Origin: Trichaptum fuscoviolaceum
Lineage: Eukaryota > Basidiomycota > Agaricomycetes > Hymenochaetales > Trichaptaceae
Direction: 5' to 3'
DNA: 64,000 bases
Assembly (NCBI GenBank): GCA_910574455.1
Contig: CAJSYZ010000005.1
Location: forward strand, 1,178,001-1,242,000
The translations under genes were made by a program, and so were the position numbers. The notes beneath the pieces are model-generated. The model saw only the letters and a list, made by a program, of their open reading frames with translations. It was not told the DNA's origin and did no database searches. This document shows, in pieces, positions 43,158 through 54,875 of the stretch. The number at the start of each line of letters is the position of its first letter. Positions within the stretch are counted from its first letter, which is position 1.

Positions 43158-44650
43158 ATGTCAAACATGACATCAGCAACGCCGACAGGGCAGGCCCCAA
43201 TAACAACGACAGCGGGAGCCTCTTTCGAGGACCAAGCTGCGACTTTTGAGTCTGACCCCCGGATCCATTACTCAACTGTCACCAAACGTTGGACATTTGA
43301 GGATGATGACGGAAACGAGTTCGAATACGACCCAGTAAATACCGCATGGTTGCCAGTGGTATGCATCTATCCTTCTGATGATATATACTCGCTAAGAGCT
43401 CTTGCGCAATCTCTAGGTTGACGAGGAGTTATTGAAGAAACAACAGGCTGTCTACTCTGTTCCGGGCGTTGATGAAGAGGTTCGTTATTGTACACTGGAC
43501 TCAGATTTACTGCTTATACGTTATCCAGGCACCCGCGGCTCCAGTCCTCAAGCGACAAAACAAGAAGCGAAAGGAGCCTGAAGACTATACTTCGGCAAGA
43601 GAGCCAGAAGCAGGACCGTCAACGAAACGCGGAAAGCAAGCTTCGGAGGCTCAGCCTCGCAAATCCAAAAACACATCCGTCTATATCACAGGCCTCCCCT
43701 TAGACACAACGGAAGAAGAGCTTGTCGCACGATTCGGAAAATGCGGTGTGCTCGAGGAGGACATTGACGGGGAACCGAAGATCAAAATGTATGCTAGGGA
43801 TGATGGGACATTCAGCGGGGAGGCACTTGTTGCGTACTTCAAAGAAGAGAGTGTTGCACTTGCTGTAGCCATGTTAGATGGAGCAGAGCTACGCTTGGGA
43901 GATGCGTCGACGCGGATGGACGTCAGCCAGGCGGACTTCCAGCATAAATCAGGGCCTTCGAATGGCAATGGACAAGGGGAACAGAAGCAGAGGAAGACAA
44001 TTGACAAAAAGAAGGCAACAAAACGGATAAAGAACATGCAGAAGTACGTCAACGCCTTTTATCTCTAGGAGTATCGTTTCTGATAAATTGCAGAAAGCTG
44101 GAGGAATGGGATTCTGGTGACGAATTTGGTCCTGCTCCGGATGTCCAGGACAAGTCAACTGTAGCGAACAAGAATAGCCGTGTTGTGGTCCTCAAACATA
44201 TGTTTACCCTGAAGCAACTCGACGAAGATGCATCACTTCTCCTGGATTTGAAAGAAGATGTCCGAGAAGAGTGTTCTAGTCTCGGTGAGGTGACGAATGT
44301 TGTCTTGTATGATGTGAGTACGCATTCCTCTTCTTCTCTTAATATCTGACTCTTTTGTAGGAGGAACCAGAGGGGATAATGACGGTCAAATTCCGAGATC
44401 CAATTAGTGCTCAGGCATGCGTCTTGGTGAGTGCACCATATTATCCATTCGCTCACGGTTGCTCAGCTTGTAACTACAGAAAATGCAAGGTAGATTCTTC
44501 GATGGACGACGCGTTGAAGCGACCCTCTATAACGGTAAAGAGCGCTTCAAACGCAGTGATACCCACGACGACATAGAGGGAGACGATGATGCCGCAGAAA
44601 AGAAACGCTTAGATGGCTTCGCACAATGGCTCATGACTGAAGGGGATTAG
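43158..44650 (+). CDS. Tat-SF1/Cus2-like U2 snRNP splicing factor
   Basis: Six exons (43158-43358, 43417-43479, 43529-44043, 44094-44313, 44361-44426, 44480-44650) encode 411 residues. The family remodels U2 snRNA and contacts SF3b1 during prespliceosome formation. Features are an N-terminal KRWTFEDDDGNEFEYD block, a basic linker, RRM1 (from TSVYITGLP to VALAVAMLDG), a Lys-rich stretch (QKQRKTIDKKKATKR), and a C-terminal UHM-type RRM (SRVVVLKHMF to ERFK) with the GRFFDGRRV loop that takes the place of RNP1. It ends 101 bp from the convergent PI4K stop. The second donor (GTTCGT) is non-canonical but in phase. Confidence 0.88.
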
Positions 44651-44751
44651 TATTTTATTTTTTGAGAGCACGACAACATGACAACGACGAATTGATTGCG
44701 TATGTATCGATACAAATTGTTAACTCCATTTAAACTAGGGAAATATACGAT

Positions 44752-47700
44752 TTACAGAGAATGTGTTGTGTAACTTGTGTTACCAGCAAGAACAGAGTGG
44801 TTTGATATCTACGGTTTCCAGACGCTGTTATTTCATAAATCAGCGTCTGTTAACCCGGGATAAAATTGTCATAAACATGGAAACTTACCTCCTGGATCAT
44901 TATACGCTTCCTCTCTTCTACTAATTCTTCCTCTCGTATCCAATCAAGATTTGCCGGTCTGGCACTGCTGTTCGTACCTTCATGACTATTAAATCTGGGA
45001 TGCATCGGTTGTCGACCAGCTTCGAGCGCCGAGGTTGATTGTGACATTGCGACAAGGTCCTCCTCAGTCATTGAACTTGCAAGAGAATCCTGCCCAGTAG
45101 GTTTTGTATGGTCAAATGTTGCGTCAGTCGGGGATATTGGAGGTGATATTCTTGCAGAAGGCGTCGCGGATCTTTCGCCGTCTGTATCAACCTCACGAAT
45201 AGTTGAAGGGCGTGATGAAGGGGAAGCTACTGCAACTCCTACATCCACCTCTTCGTCCTCCTCATGAATGACATTATCGTCCACCTGCAGTCGCCTTAAA
45301 CCTGCTTCAACGGCATCCACGCGTTCCATATGTTCAAGTACAGTAACACCTGTCGTGCCAGGGTGGACTCTCGGCAGTGTCGATACGAAAGGCACTGGCC
45401 GAGTATCGGAAGATGTACGATGTAGCGGTGGAGGGAACCCACGTGGTTCTAAAGCGCTCGAGCTTCGAGATCGACGGTGGGAGGTAGGTTGTATAGGAAG
45501 TGTCCGCACGGATGGTTTCGGGGATGCAGAGAGGGGCCCAACGAATATTTCTTGCATAGTATCGTCTGCCACCTCGACTTCATCGTCCCACACCAGCACC
45601 TTCTGTCGACGGGTCAACTCTAGAGGACCTTCGTCATGGTGCCTGAGACTTTGTACCACATTCCACGCCTGCCCCTTGATAACGGCAAGTTGTCTCTGCA
45701 GCACATTTCAGTAACTCTTCCATTGCATATCTTATGAGTACACTTACCTGAAACATCTTACGATTGTAATCAGGATCGACAGCGAACAACTTTCTAAGCT
45801 GGAATGTGGTCTCCTCCCACCAGGCTTTAGATGTCAACAAGGGCAAGAAATGATCCCGAGTTTTTTGGCTGAATGGTTGTCCAATAATACCTACAGGCAA
45901 ATACAGCCAACCGTATGTGTAAGATCTCCAGCCCTTCGGGTGTTCGTGCGGGAAAGCCAATGAATTATCGATAGCAGCGATATGAATGTGCGGGTTTCGT
46001 GTATAAGGTATGTTTGGAAGTATTGAATTAGTCTTTGTGGTCAAGCGGGGAGGAGAATTGAAAGGTGTTTGAGTTGTCGATGAAGAGGGCACAGTGCTCA
46101 TCTGTGGGGTTGGCGACATTCCATCCATCATTGGCATTTGTAATGAATGAGAGCGAGTGGGTGCAACATCGACTAACGACTTCTCATGCTCCCCCTCGCA
46201 ATATTTAATCATGTAATTATCCGCACCGCGGTCCGTATTCCGTATAATATAGTCTAACTTTTCGTTAGAAAAAGGGTGAAATATAGTGCTCGTCTTTGCG
46301 TACCTAAAATTATAAGCCTTAAAAAGAGCATAAGAATCTTTGAAGATTAACGAGGGACAAGATATCTCACTTCTCCAATTCCTCTCTAAAACTTTGCTGT
46401 AGGGCTTCTGACCAATAAAATGGGTGATTACCGCCTTCCTCTTCACTGACATCATATAGGACACGGTCTTCGTCAGGGTCATCGAGTAGTCCCAAGTCTT
46501 CTTCATCTCCTGTTTTACCACAAACTATCTTGAGGGCAGATAGGAAGCGCTTGTACAGTCGACCTGAGCGGTGGGTATTGTCGTCAAATGTGTCTCGAAT
46601 GGACCTGCCTGGTAGTGGGTGCTTGCGCAAAAAGTCAGAGGCGTCTAGCACCTCATTAGTTAATCTAAAAAGCGAGTACAAGTGAAGTTGGAAGAACCTT
46701 GATATCCGTGCATAAACATTTGCATGCTTCCTATCTTCTCTGGCAGAGGTTTTCCTTTCTTTGCCCCATTCCGGTCTAACCAGTCATAGAAAAATGCCTA
46801 TCATGAGTGAAGTATGAGCGGTCGTCGACGAGCTCCATAAACAATACGTACAGGACTCGCAAACGAGACCAACTGCGTTTTGGGTACAATATGCAAGTTC
46901 AGACGCTCGTCGAGTAACGATGCTGCTGCCTCAGAAACATAGCTGAACGTGATAGTTCTCAGTATGTCCCAGGAAGCTTTTGTCCAACAACATACCTCAG
47001 ATTCGGTATCAGACAGGCACGACCGAATGGAATGAGCCACCGTAGTTGTCGATGTAACCACTTCGTAGTCTGAAGAACATTGTAAGCATATTTCGATGAC
47101 TGAAATCGGCCACAGCTCTAACCTTGGGATTTAAACGCCCATAAGGTTCTTCGTCCTTAGGCTTGAATACCCTACGGAAGGCATCAGTACCCGCCACATA
47201 CATCAATATACAGCTTACCACGCACGCCACGGTCTGTACCCTTCCGTCCACCTTAGCCCGCGCAAAGTAAGACCCAGAAGATCCCTTCGTAATCATTTTG
47301 GGATGTATACCCTCCGAAATGGCTCTGCGCACAGACAGAACGACCCTAGGTCATAGCAATAATGCATTCAGAACAAATAACAATAAATTTAACGAAGTAC
47401 CTACCCATCATATTCCGACTGCGTCATTGGCGCGCTGTGATCAAGAGTTTTGATCTTAAGAAACACAAGGATATCAGCACAGCGGGGCATAGTCATAGAT
47501 CTGTGTCTATGGGACAGTACGTACGGGTCCGGGAGGTGTGGGTCGCACTGGCACAGCTGGCTCAAAGACGCTCCGAAGGATCTCCTTTCTTGAGTCGTCC
47601 GACTGAACCTTCTTCTTCCCTTTCACCTTTTGCGCAATGCTCTCTGTCCATCTAAGTGCGTTATGGACACAAATAAATCAGCGTTATAGAACACAGATAT

Positions 47701-47985
47701 AATCCTTGCAACGCACCTCTTGAACGCCGCGTCGAGCTTGCTCAAGTCAATAGGACCAGGTCGGGATGGACGCCTCAAGCTCCTGGATTGACGCTCGCCT
47801 GCGGGTAGCGTCTCAGAGCTATTGAAAATGTTTCCGCCATGTTCTTCATCAGCCGACTGTGCTAGTGGCTGGTAATCTGCTCGGTTGGGCATGACTGACG
47901 AGGAAAAGGCGCGTTGGCATTGAAGTGTCGCGCCGACAGATGTTTCGAGCGTCGGCTGTGCGACCTGTGCCACACGTGTCGTCAT
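44752..47985 (-). CDS. Type II phosphatidylinositol 4-kinase (LSB6-like)
   Basis: Twelve exons (47985-47717, 47651-47525, 47454-47405, 47345-47226, 47171-47123, 47069-46996, 46942-46852, 46797-46698, 46644-46371, 46303-45748, 45695-44889, 44808-44752) encode 857 residues. The enzyme makes PtdIns4P at endosomal, vacuolar or plasma membranes. Visible motifs are KGSSGSYF (nucleotide loop), VFKPKDEEPYG with the ATP-binding Lys, HIVPKT, LDYIIRNTDRGADNYMIKY (catalytic loop) and IAAIDNSLAFP (DFG equivalent). A disordered C-terminal tail of about 290 residues, rich in SP sites, is long for the family. The usual Cys-rich palmitoylation motif (CCPCC) is not obvious. Confidence 0.9.
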
Positions 47986-48198
47986 CCCAGATTGACGCGT
48001 AAGTCCGACGCGCTTTGCTTCCGGTTACGGGTTACAAGTCAACATTTTATTCATGAATACAGGCAAAATACAGTCCATAATCGTATACAATCGTGTAAGG
48101 TCATAAATACAGCAATATGTCATTAAAGTCGTAATAGGTCATAACAGTCCAAAATGCTCGATAGGCCGTAAAGTCCAGAAGTCGGAGAGCTACCGTGA

Positions 48199-49752
48199 CT
48201 ACGCAATGGAAGCAGCGGTCACCGCGCTAGTGCTACTCCTGATTACAGAAGGAGGAGTGACAACAAGGGAAGGAAGCATCATAGGAGGGACACGAATATC
48301 CTCGACGACGCCCTTTCCGGTCCTCGGAGCATCAGTTGGCTTCTTGTCTCCTGGGTTGATCGGAGGACTGGTAGAAGGCTTGTCGGGAAAGTCCCAAGAT
48401 CTCGGTACCATAGCAGCAGGCATAATCCAAGTCGCTGAGCAGACAACACCCTTGCCACGGTCTTGTGCCTTGATAGCATTGAACTCGAAATCCATAAATT
48501 GACTGATGTATCGCACGAAGGGCAAAATCTCGCGGACACCTTCGTTCATGACTGACAGAGCAGTCAGAAGATTGATAACCGCATGAGAGATACTGTCGGC
48601 CTTATCCAGATATTGAAGAGTAGGTTCCGGGAGGCACACTTCGAGTCCCCACCAATAGGTTAACACTGATATACGGTCGAGTGGGGGGTAAACATCTGTG
48701 TGGTCGGGAGTGATTGCCTTGCCTGTCGCATAGCCGAGTGCCATAAGCTGCGGAGTAATTTTTGTTACACCCTCAATGATGGTCTCTGCGGTCGGGATAG
48801 CGCCAGCGAGGATGCCTTCGCCGTCTCCTGGTTGTCCAAGACCAAGGTCAGGTGCAGTGAGAAGGTTGACTATATGCATTTCCTCGAAAAGCGGAATAAG
48901 AGACGACATAGTAGCAGTTGCGACTGATGGAATGGAGGGTATTTTGTCGAGAAGACCGACTGCCGTCTCAGACGTGGTGAGCTTGGAGAAGTATTTCTCC
49001 ATTTCCGCATCTGTCTCCTTAAGGCATACAGCGTGTATGGGGCCCCTTGACTTTTTCAGAGACTTAGGTGTAGGCGTATCAGCCACCGAACCTGTCCCAT
49101 CTAAACAATGATCGCGAGTATTTTCCTCAGAAATAGGAAGCTCGCGAAGCTTTGCGATAAGTCGATTCGCAGACTTTGGTCGCATCAGCTCAGATTTGAT
49201 CTTCGTAAGCTGAACTGTGGTGACGGGGGGAACCTTTGAGATAGCCGAGGTCGTGCTCCCAGGGCCAACGATGAGTTTCTGTACAGCGAGCGCGCTCTGT
49301 TCCACGTGCCTGTTCGAAGCTTTGGAGCTTCGCGAGAAAAAGGAGAACGATGTTGCAGCATACTTCGCTGCTTCGGTGGCCTTTGCACGCTCCTTCAGGT
49401 CTTTATCGTGCGATAGAGTATGTGCTTTCTCTATGTGGCTTTTCCTGCTGTAGAACGATGTGACTGACTGAAGCGACAGGCGTCTAGTGGAAGGGGGACG
49501 CTCATCGCCCGGGGTGGCAGGCAAACTCGACTGCTCGCTGGAACCGGATGACACGCCAACTTGCAGCTGGCGTCCGTCTATCCCTGAAGGATTAATGATA
49601 TCTTCATTGGTTTCCCTCTCTCCAGACGTCTGGTCGTTGTCCTTAGTCCCACCGATGTCGATGGTCACCGCTTCAGGGGCCTTGTCTGCAATGCTTACAG
49701 CTGCAACTCTCGTTTCCCCACCTGACGACCAAACATTGAGAAAGCCCAGCAT
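48199..49752 (-). CDS. Intronless 517-aa protein, function unknown
   Basis: A single open frame of 517 codons without introns contrasts with its intron-rich neighbours. The N-terminal 250 residues are low-complexity and charged, with an SFYSRKS/SFSFFSRSSK stretch. Residues of about 260-430 look ordered and helical, with blocks such as SLIPLFEEMHIVNLL, ATGKAITPDHTDVYPP and LTYWWGLEVCLPEP. The C-terminus is Pro-rich. I recognise no domain, signal peptide or membrane segment. The lack of introns could reflect retroposition or simply an unspliced lineage-specific gene. Confidence 0.75.
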   Translation of the reverse strand: MLGFLNVWSSGGETRVAAVSIADKAPEAVTIDIGGTKDNDQTSGERETNEDIINPSGIDGRQLQVGVSSGSSEQSSLPATPGDERPPSTRRLSLQSVTSFYSRKSHIEKAHTLSHDKDLKERAKATEAAKYAATSFSFFSRSSKASNRHVEQSALAVQKLIVGPGSTTSAISKVPPVTTVQLTKIKSELMRPKSANRLIAKLRELPISEENTRDHCLDGTGSVADTPTPKSLKKSRGPIHAVCLKETDAEMEKYFSKLTTSETAVGLLDKIPSIPSVATATMSSLIPLFEEMHIVNLLTAPDLGLGQPGDGEGILAGAIPTAETIIEGVTKITPQLMALGYATGKAITPDHTDVYPPLDRISVLTYWWGLEVCLPEPTLQYLDKADSISHAVINLLTALSVMNEGVREILPFVRYISQFMDFEFNAIKAQDRGKGVVCSATWIMPAAMVPRSWDFPDKPSTSPPINPGDKKPTDAPRTGKGVVEDIRVPPMMLPSLVVTPPSVIRSSTSAVTAASIA

Positions 49753-50205
49753 TTCCAGATAAATCTATAGGAGTATAAAGGAGAGTCGTAAGAGTCGTGG
49801 GTCGTTACTTTGAGAGGAATGGAGGTAGTAGAGGAGAGGGAGAGAGTTCGTGCCACACTTCGGCGTCGAATAGATGGGAACGTCGATCCTAAGACCCTGA
49901 TTACGTAACCTCAGGCTGCCAGAAACTTCAACCAGAGACTCGGAGGCCAGCGAATCACTTGATCTCTCACCATCATGACCATGAAAGTGATTATCTGACT
50001 ATCGAGAGTCCTCACAGCTATCAAAGAAAGCCTTTATTGTGTACTCCGAGTCTTGTACTTGGGTTGAGTCGTTTGCTTTCCGACTAACCTGCTTTTCCTG
50101 AAAGTTTTCTTTGATTTACTGTCATATCCGGAGTCCAAGAATAGTAACGATGTCAGTCGCCTTTTCCCTCCAATCAAGCATGCTAATGCATCCCATAGTC
50201 AGGCT
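49753..50205. other. Divergent intergenic region, nothing specific seen
   Basis: This 453-bp stretch separates the intronless gene from the F-box gene. No TATA box, repeat or RNA gene was recognised. A short frame starting at the ATG near 50151 reaches a stop overlapping the F-box ATG and could act as an upstream ORF. Confidence 0.4.
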
Positions 50206-51513
50206 ATGAACTCGAACTTTGGCGTTCTTCCGCTCCAGACACTACTACCAGATCTCTTATGCATAATCTTTCGCTTTTGCCTCCCCGGAGCGCCGCCTTG
50301 CACTGCAGACCATGTCACGCAGCCAATGCGACTCTCGCAAGTGAACCGCCACTGGCGCTATGTCGCACTTTCAACCAAGTGCTTATGGTCCGCTTTCAGC
50401 ATCGTGTTCAATCCAGATCCTAAAATCACCGCCAAAGCTTTGATGACGAAGAGATACTTGATAAACTCTTTGTTTCTACAAAGATCAAACCGCTTCCCTC
50501 TCGACTTGAAATTGCACTTGGATTTGTGGGACTTCTGCGACGATGACCCGAGTACTCCTCATGAAGCTATGGAGCTCATGTCGAGCATTCTCTCTCAAGA
50601 ATCAAGGTGGAGAAGCGTCGACCTCAATTATAACAGAGACGAAAAGAGTCCGAAGTTCCCGGAATTTTGCATCTCGCGAATGCCTCAGATCAAATCTCTC
50701 GACTTAACCATGGCCGGCCCCATCACATTTGGGCTTGACGAATTCTTCGATTATGGTATTCGCATATCGACGTCATCCACTTTGGAGTCTTTAGCGATAA
50801 GAGGATCGTTCTACGTTGTCGTTGAGGACGGTATATCGCTCCCAAATCTGACACGATGCCATTTTCGGACTTTTGTTAAGGCCACTGTAGACATCTGCTT
50901 GAAGCTGCTGCAGGCTTCGCCGGCTATCGAGGAATTCAGCATAAGCATAAACGGCGATAACGTCGGATGCCGGCTACCTCTTTACATCTCATGTCCCAGA
51001 CTCTGGAGCTTTGCTATATTCGATGAATCTTCGATACATACGAATCTTGGACTCATTCTAGAATCTATTCATGATGCGAAACTGCGCGACCTCTACATCC
51101 GCTCTCACCAGCAATATATAAGTATTAGTTCGGAATCATGTCTTCGGTTTTCCCAGCGCTGCTCATTGGAGCTTCGGTCATTCCAAGTTCGTCTACGGGA
51201 CCTCGACAGCGAGACTTTCGTGTGCCTCCTTCGAAAGTCTCCGAACCTTCAGTCTCTTGAACTTTACGCGCCATCGGACGGCATTCTGCGGTTATTGACA
51301 CTGGGGGGCGATGGGGAAGATATGTTTGTTAGGTTGGAAGACATTGATATTATCGGCACTGTCAGTGCGGGACTTTTGGAAGCCATGGTATTGTCTCGAA
51401 TAACTAAAGTCGATTGTTATCTGAGGAGGGTGAGTCTGATAGACTTCAGAGAACCCATGGACATACCGGAGACCATAAGATCTTACGTGGAGAACTACGG
51501 TCCTATGACTTAA
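50206..51513 (+). CDS. F-box protein with degenerate leucine-rich region
   Basis: A single exon of 435 codons. The N-terminus (residues about 8-65) has the F-box pattern LPLQTLLPDLLCIIFRFC, RLSQVNRHWRYVAL and LWSAF, which binds Skp1 in SCF ubiquitin ligases. The rest has spaced leucines in LRR-like segments (MPQIKSLDLTMAG, TLESLAIRGSF, FVCLLRKSPNLQSLELYAP) that would bind substrate. Such F-box genes are heavily expanded in agaricomycetes and usually uncharacterised. The substrate is unknown. Confidence 0.85.
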   Translation: MNSNFGVLPLQTLLPDLLCIIFRFCLPGAPPCTADHVTQPMRLSQVNRHWRYVALSTKCLWSAFSIVFNPDPKITAKALMTKRYLINSLFLQRSNRFPLDLKLHLDLWDFCDDDPSTPHEAMELMSSILSQESRWRSVDLNYNRDEKSPKFPEFCISRMPQIKSLDLTMAGPITFGLDEFFDYGIRISTSSTLESLAIRGSFYVVVEDGISLPNLTRCHFRTFVKATVDICLKLLQASPAIEEFSISINGDNVGCRLPLYISCPRLWSFAIFDESSIHTNLGLILESIHDAKLRDLYIRSHQQYISISSESCLRFSQRCSLELRSFQVRLRDLDSETFVCLLRKSPNLQSLELYAPSDGILRLLTLGGDGEDMFVRLEDIDIIGTVSAGLLEAMVLSRITKVDCYLRRVSLIDFREPMDIPETIRSYVENYGPMT

Positions 51514-52015
51514 GGGGGGTCATGTACTTCTGTACTTTTTTCTGCGACGTATTAGTCCTCGAGGATGTACATATTGTGTTTGTGCATAACGAGTGCTGTC
51601 GTCCATAGACTGTCGAGCATCCAGTGTTTAGATGAGCCAGTATAATCCCGACATCTCCGGGAACTTCCGCCGTGAGCCTGAGGTTCAGCGCCTCCAGAGT
51701 CTTCAAGTTGCTCACTTGCCACTGATGAATCCTCCACCGTGACCTACAACAGAACCGTTCTTTCACGAGCATTGCCTCGCGTACATAGCGAAGTCACAGC
51801 TGACTTTCTCCTGTCGATAAGGGGAATTCGGAATTCTACCCTGCCCAATATGTTTCGACTAAAGCCGAACCATTCCGAGCCATTCATCCGCACCGAGTCA
51901 TGGCCGGGGGTAATGGGGGTGGAAGGACGGATAAAAAACTTATTCTGCACCCACGAACCGCTTAACATCGATTGCGACAGCTTGCGTCAAAACAGAGGGT
52001 GAAGGCGAAATTATC
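51514..52015. other. Intergenic, upstream of the sulfite pump gene
   Basis: A 502-bp stretch with short frames only. An AT-rich GGATAAAAAACT at about 51929-51940 lies roughly 80 bp before the SSU1 start codon and is a candidate TATA element. A minus-strand frame at 51503-51772 has a leucine-rich look (SNLKTLEALNLRL) but no extension. Confidence 0.4.
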
Positions 52016-53584
52016 ATGGGTAGCTGTGGACGACAAAGCCAGAAGCCGTTGAGAGAGCGAATAAGGTATGTTTTCCGTTGCAAAAGTCTTCCTGAGGTGA
52101 TCCATTCATATTCATGCTAACTTCTTGTTAATTTGCTTATTCCGACTCATGAAGGCATTTCACTCCAGCTTGGCATGCTGTTAACATGGGTATGTCAGAG
52201 TAACTGGTCTCATTGGGTTGGTCTAATTGCAATTTATTTCATTCAGGAACTGGTGCCATATCGGCACTCTTCCATACTTTCCCGTATGGAAGTAATACGA
52301 AGGCGATGCAAATAATAGCACTCTTTTTCCTTCTGCTTAACGTTGCATTCTTCGTTGTCCTCACGACGTGCGGTATTGCACGATATACGCTCTTTCGTGG
52401 CGTATGGCGCACCATGCTTCGCCACCCAGTACAGAGCCTGTACCTGGGCTGTTTTCCGATGGGTTTTGCCACCATAATAATTGCCGCAGTTAACGTGCTT
52501 CATAACTACTTTGAATTCGGCGGTCCGACTTTCTTGTACATTCTTTGGTCACTATGGTGGGCAGATGTTGCAGTCTCCATTGCTGTTTGCTTTGGACAGC
52601 TGCATATAATGTAAGCTCTTACTTCCGACCCACATTTTATTACATCTTACTTATGGTATGAAAACTTAGGTTCACCCGCCAAAATCATCAAATAGACGCG
52701 ATGACGATGGTCTGGCTCCTGCCGATAGTCACTTTGATTGTCGCATCCTCTTCAGGTGCGGTCGTGGCTCAGGCAATGATTCCATTGGACACTCCGCGCG
52801 TTTGTCTTACGCTGGCTGTCTGTATGGCACTCGTTTCCGTCGGACTTATCCTAGCCATCATGGTGTTCGCAATCTACCTTCACCGGCTTATTGTCCACGG
52901 TCTTCCTCAGGGGATCTCTATCTTTTCAGCATATCTACCCCTTGGTCCTCTGGGCCAGGCGGGGTACGCGTTCCTGCTAATGGGAGAAATATCCAAGTCA
53001 CTTTTCCCGATCAAAGGTTCCGACGCCAACATCTTTGCTGATTCGATGACGCCGCATATTTTGTATGTTATCGCATGGGTCATGAGCTTCGCATTATGGA
53101 GCTTGGCCACAGCGTGGCTGTTGCTTGGGGTGATGGCTCTAGGCGATACTTTGGTAAAGGTAAACCTGCCTTTCAAGGTCACTTTCTGGGGCATGATCTT
53201 CCCGAACGTAAGATCTCTGCATGTATCCCTGTTCTATAACTGCTGAATCCTTTCTTTCAGGGTGTATACGCTAATTTGACTATTCAATTAGCTGGTACGA
53301 TTGACTCAACAATCTTGCGTGTTTGGGGCTCTATTTACGCCGTCTTCACGCTCTGTCTATGGACATTTGCGATTGTGCGAACAATGCCGTCCGTGTGGGA
53401 CGGCTCAATATTCGAAGCACCCTGTCTGGAGGGCGCGCATGGAACGACTCACAACCAAGCTACATGTGCTAACGACGGGTACGATGCGAATGCAGCGGAG
53501 GCATCGCCAAGGACAAGCGATTCTGTCCAAGGGTTACGTATGGACACCTCACCGATAGCACAAGGAAAAAACCGGACAGCATAA
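52016..53584 (+). CDS. SSU1: SSU1-like sulfite efflux pump (TDT family)
   Basis: Five exons (52016-52065, 52155-52189, 52247-52610, 52670-53207, 53261-53584) encode 436 residues. The family exports sulfite or dicarboxylates at the plasma membrane. The signature RHFTPAWHAVNMG-TGAISALFHTFPYG spans three exons, two of them very short, which confirms the splice model. About ten hydrophobic segments follow, including GPLGQAGYAFLLMG, a typical TDT-family block. The short cytoplasmic N-terminus and polar tail are usual. Sulfite as the substrate is inferred from resemblance to fungal SSU1, not shown by any unique residue. Confidence 0.85.
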
Positions 53585-53749
53585 GATTAGGACCTTCATC
53601 TCGTACAGTACACACGTCTTGGTGAAAATATTAATTTACATACGTTATTGCATAACGCATACACTTCGGTTACTACAGCTCAGCACACAGTACATTATGC
53701 AAGACAAAGCATTGCTATAAGTCATCCCAATACTAGCAGCAATATGACA

Positions 53750-54177
53750 TCAGTTAATGGAGACAACTTGATCAGGCTCTGTATTAGAATAAGAGCGATC
53801 AGTGTTGATTGATTGCTATGATGCATGAGTATCGTACCGATGTAGTCAATGACGTCGCCTTGCAAGCTCTGGAAGGATGTAAGGACACTTTCAGGGAGTG
53901 TCGCAGAAAACCCGTTCAAGAGCGAGTCGTAGCGGTGTTTCACTTCTCCGCCTGAAGGCCAAATCCAAGGATAATGTCCATCGATATAAGTGTGTATCTA
54001 ATGTAATCTTAGGAGAAAGCGTACCATTTGCGTTCACTTCTGCCACATATTTGTCGACCTGTTCCGCCGAAACATCCTCCTTGAAAACGACGATGTAATC
54101 TAGATATATGCGTGATGATGTCAGAGACGGCAAGCACCTCGAGAAGCAAAGGACACCAGCTACTCACTTCCAGACAT
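53750..54177 (-). CDS. Small I9-family protease B inhibitor (PBI2-like)
   Basis: Four exons (54177-54168, 54099-54025, 53951-53838, 53778-53750) encode 75 residues. The first holds only three codons plus one base. The protein matches the inhibitor I9/propeptide fold: NYIVVFKEDVSAEQVDKYV, then HRYDSLLNGFSATLPESVL and LQGDVIDYIEPDQVVSIN. Yeast Pbi2 inhibits vacuolar protease B in the cytosol and supports vacuole fusion. Length equals the family norm. The frame stays open upstream of the ATG to an in-frame ATG at about 54354, so a form with an N-terminal extension of about 59 residues cannot be excluded, but it would be unusual. Confidence 0.82.
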
Positions 54178-54519
54178 TTTGCTTGTTTTCGATGAGATGC
54201 TTCGAGATTCGAAAGATATTAATCGAGGTTGTGGTGGTAGATGGAAGGTAAGGAGTGGGCGACTGCGCCGCAGAATGACGGGTTTCATATAGGAGAGGCT
54301 GAAAGCGGAAAGCTTAGTTGACGAGCCCGTACCGCTGTCCATGGTGTCCATCAACCATCAGCCAGCATCCTCCAAAAAGCTTTACAAAAATCGCAGACGC
54401 ACCTCTTTGTTATTTTGTACTTTCAGAAGCTGTTACAAGCTGCAGTGAATTTTGAATATTTTTCACAAGGGTAAGAAAGGAGTTGATTCTGAGGCTCAGT
54501 TTATGTAAGTCCTCTGGAG

Positions 54520-54747
54520 CCGAAAAAGGAAACTCGGATCGCCAGTCCAGCCCGATTCAGTTCTCAAAGTTGAAGGCGCCTTCACCTCTTACTACTAGTA
54601 TACATATCTCAAAGTTTCTGCAACTATACTAATTTGCTTCCACGACACCCATCTCACCTACTTATCATCCTCATAAATGGCCTACTGCCCAACCCGCAAG
54701 TGAAATGGACATCGACTTTGCTTGTCTTCGTCTCAAGCGTTTCTCAG
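54520..54747 (+). pseudogene. Duplicated promoter and first codons of the 57007 kinase gene
   Basis: This stretch aligns to about 56801-57051, the upstream region and first 14 codons of the kinase gene at 57007. Shared landmarks are CGAAAAAGGAAACTC, CCCGATTCAGT-CTCAAAG, the CATCCTCATAAATGGCCTA stretch and AAATGGACATCGACTTT. The ATG at 54705 is kept, but one T is missing after codon 5, and homology ends soon after GTTTCTCAGT. It lies 171 bp before the start of the other kinase gene, which may therefore be transcribed from a captured promoter. Confidence 0.8.
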
Positions 54748-54875
54748 TCGGAACACACACCCACCACTGGCACACAGTGTTCCTCTGACGTTGACACCTA
54801 TACTACAAAAATACGTACGCCAAGGAAGACTAGAGTCTCATAAGTCACGTCTATAGCTGGCTCTTACCTTCCCCT

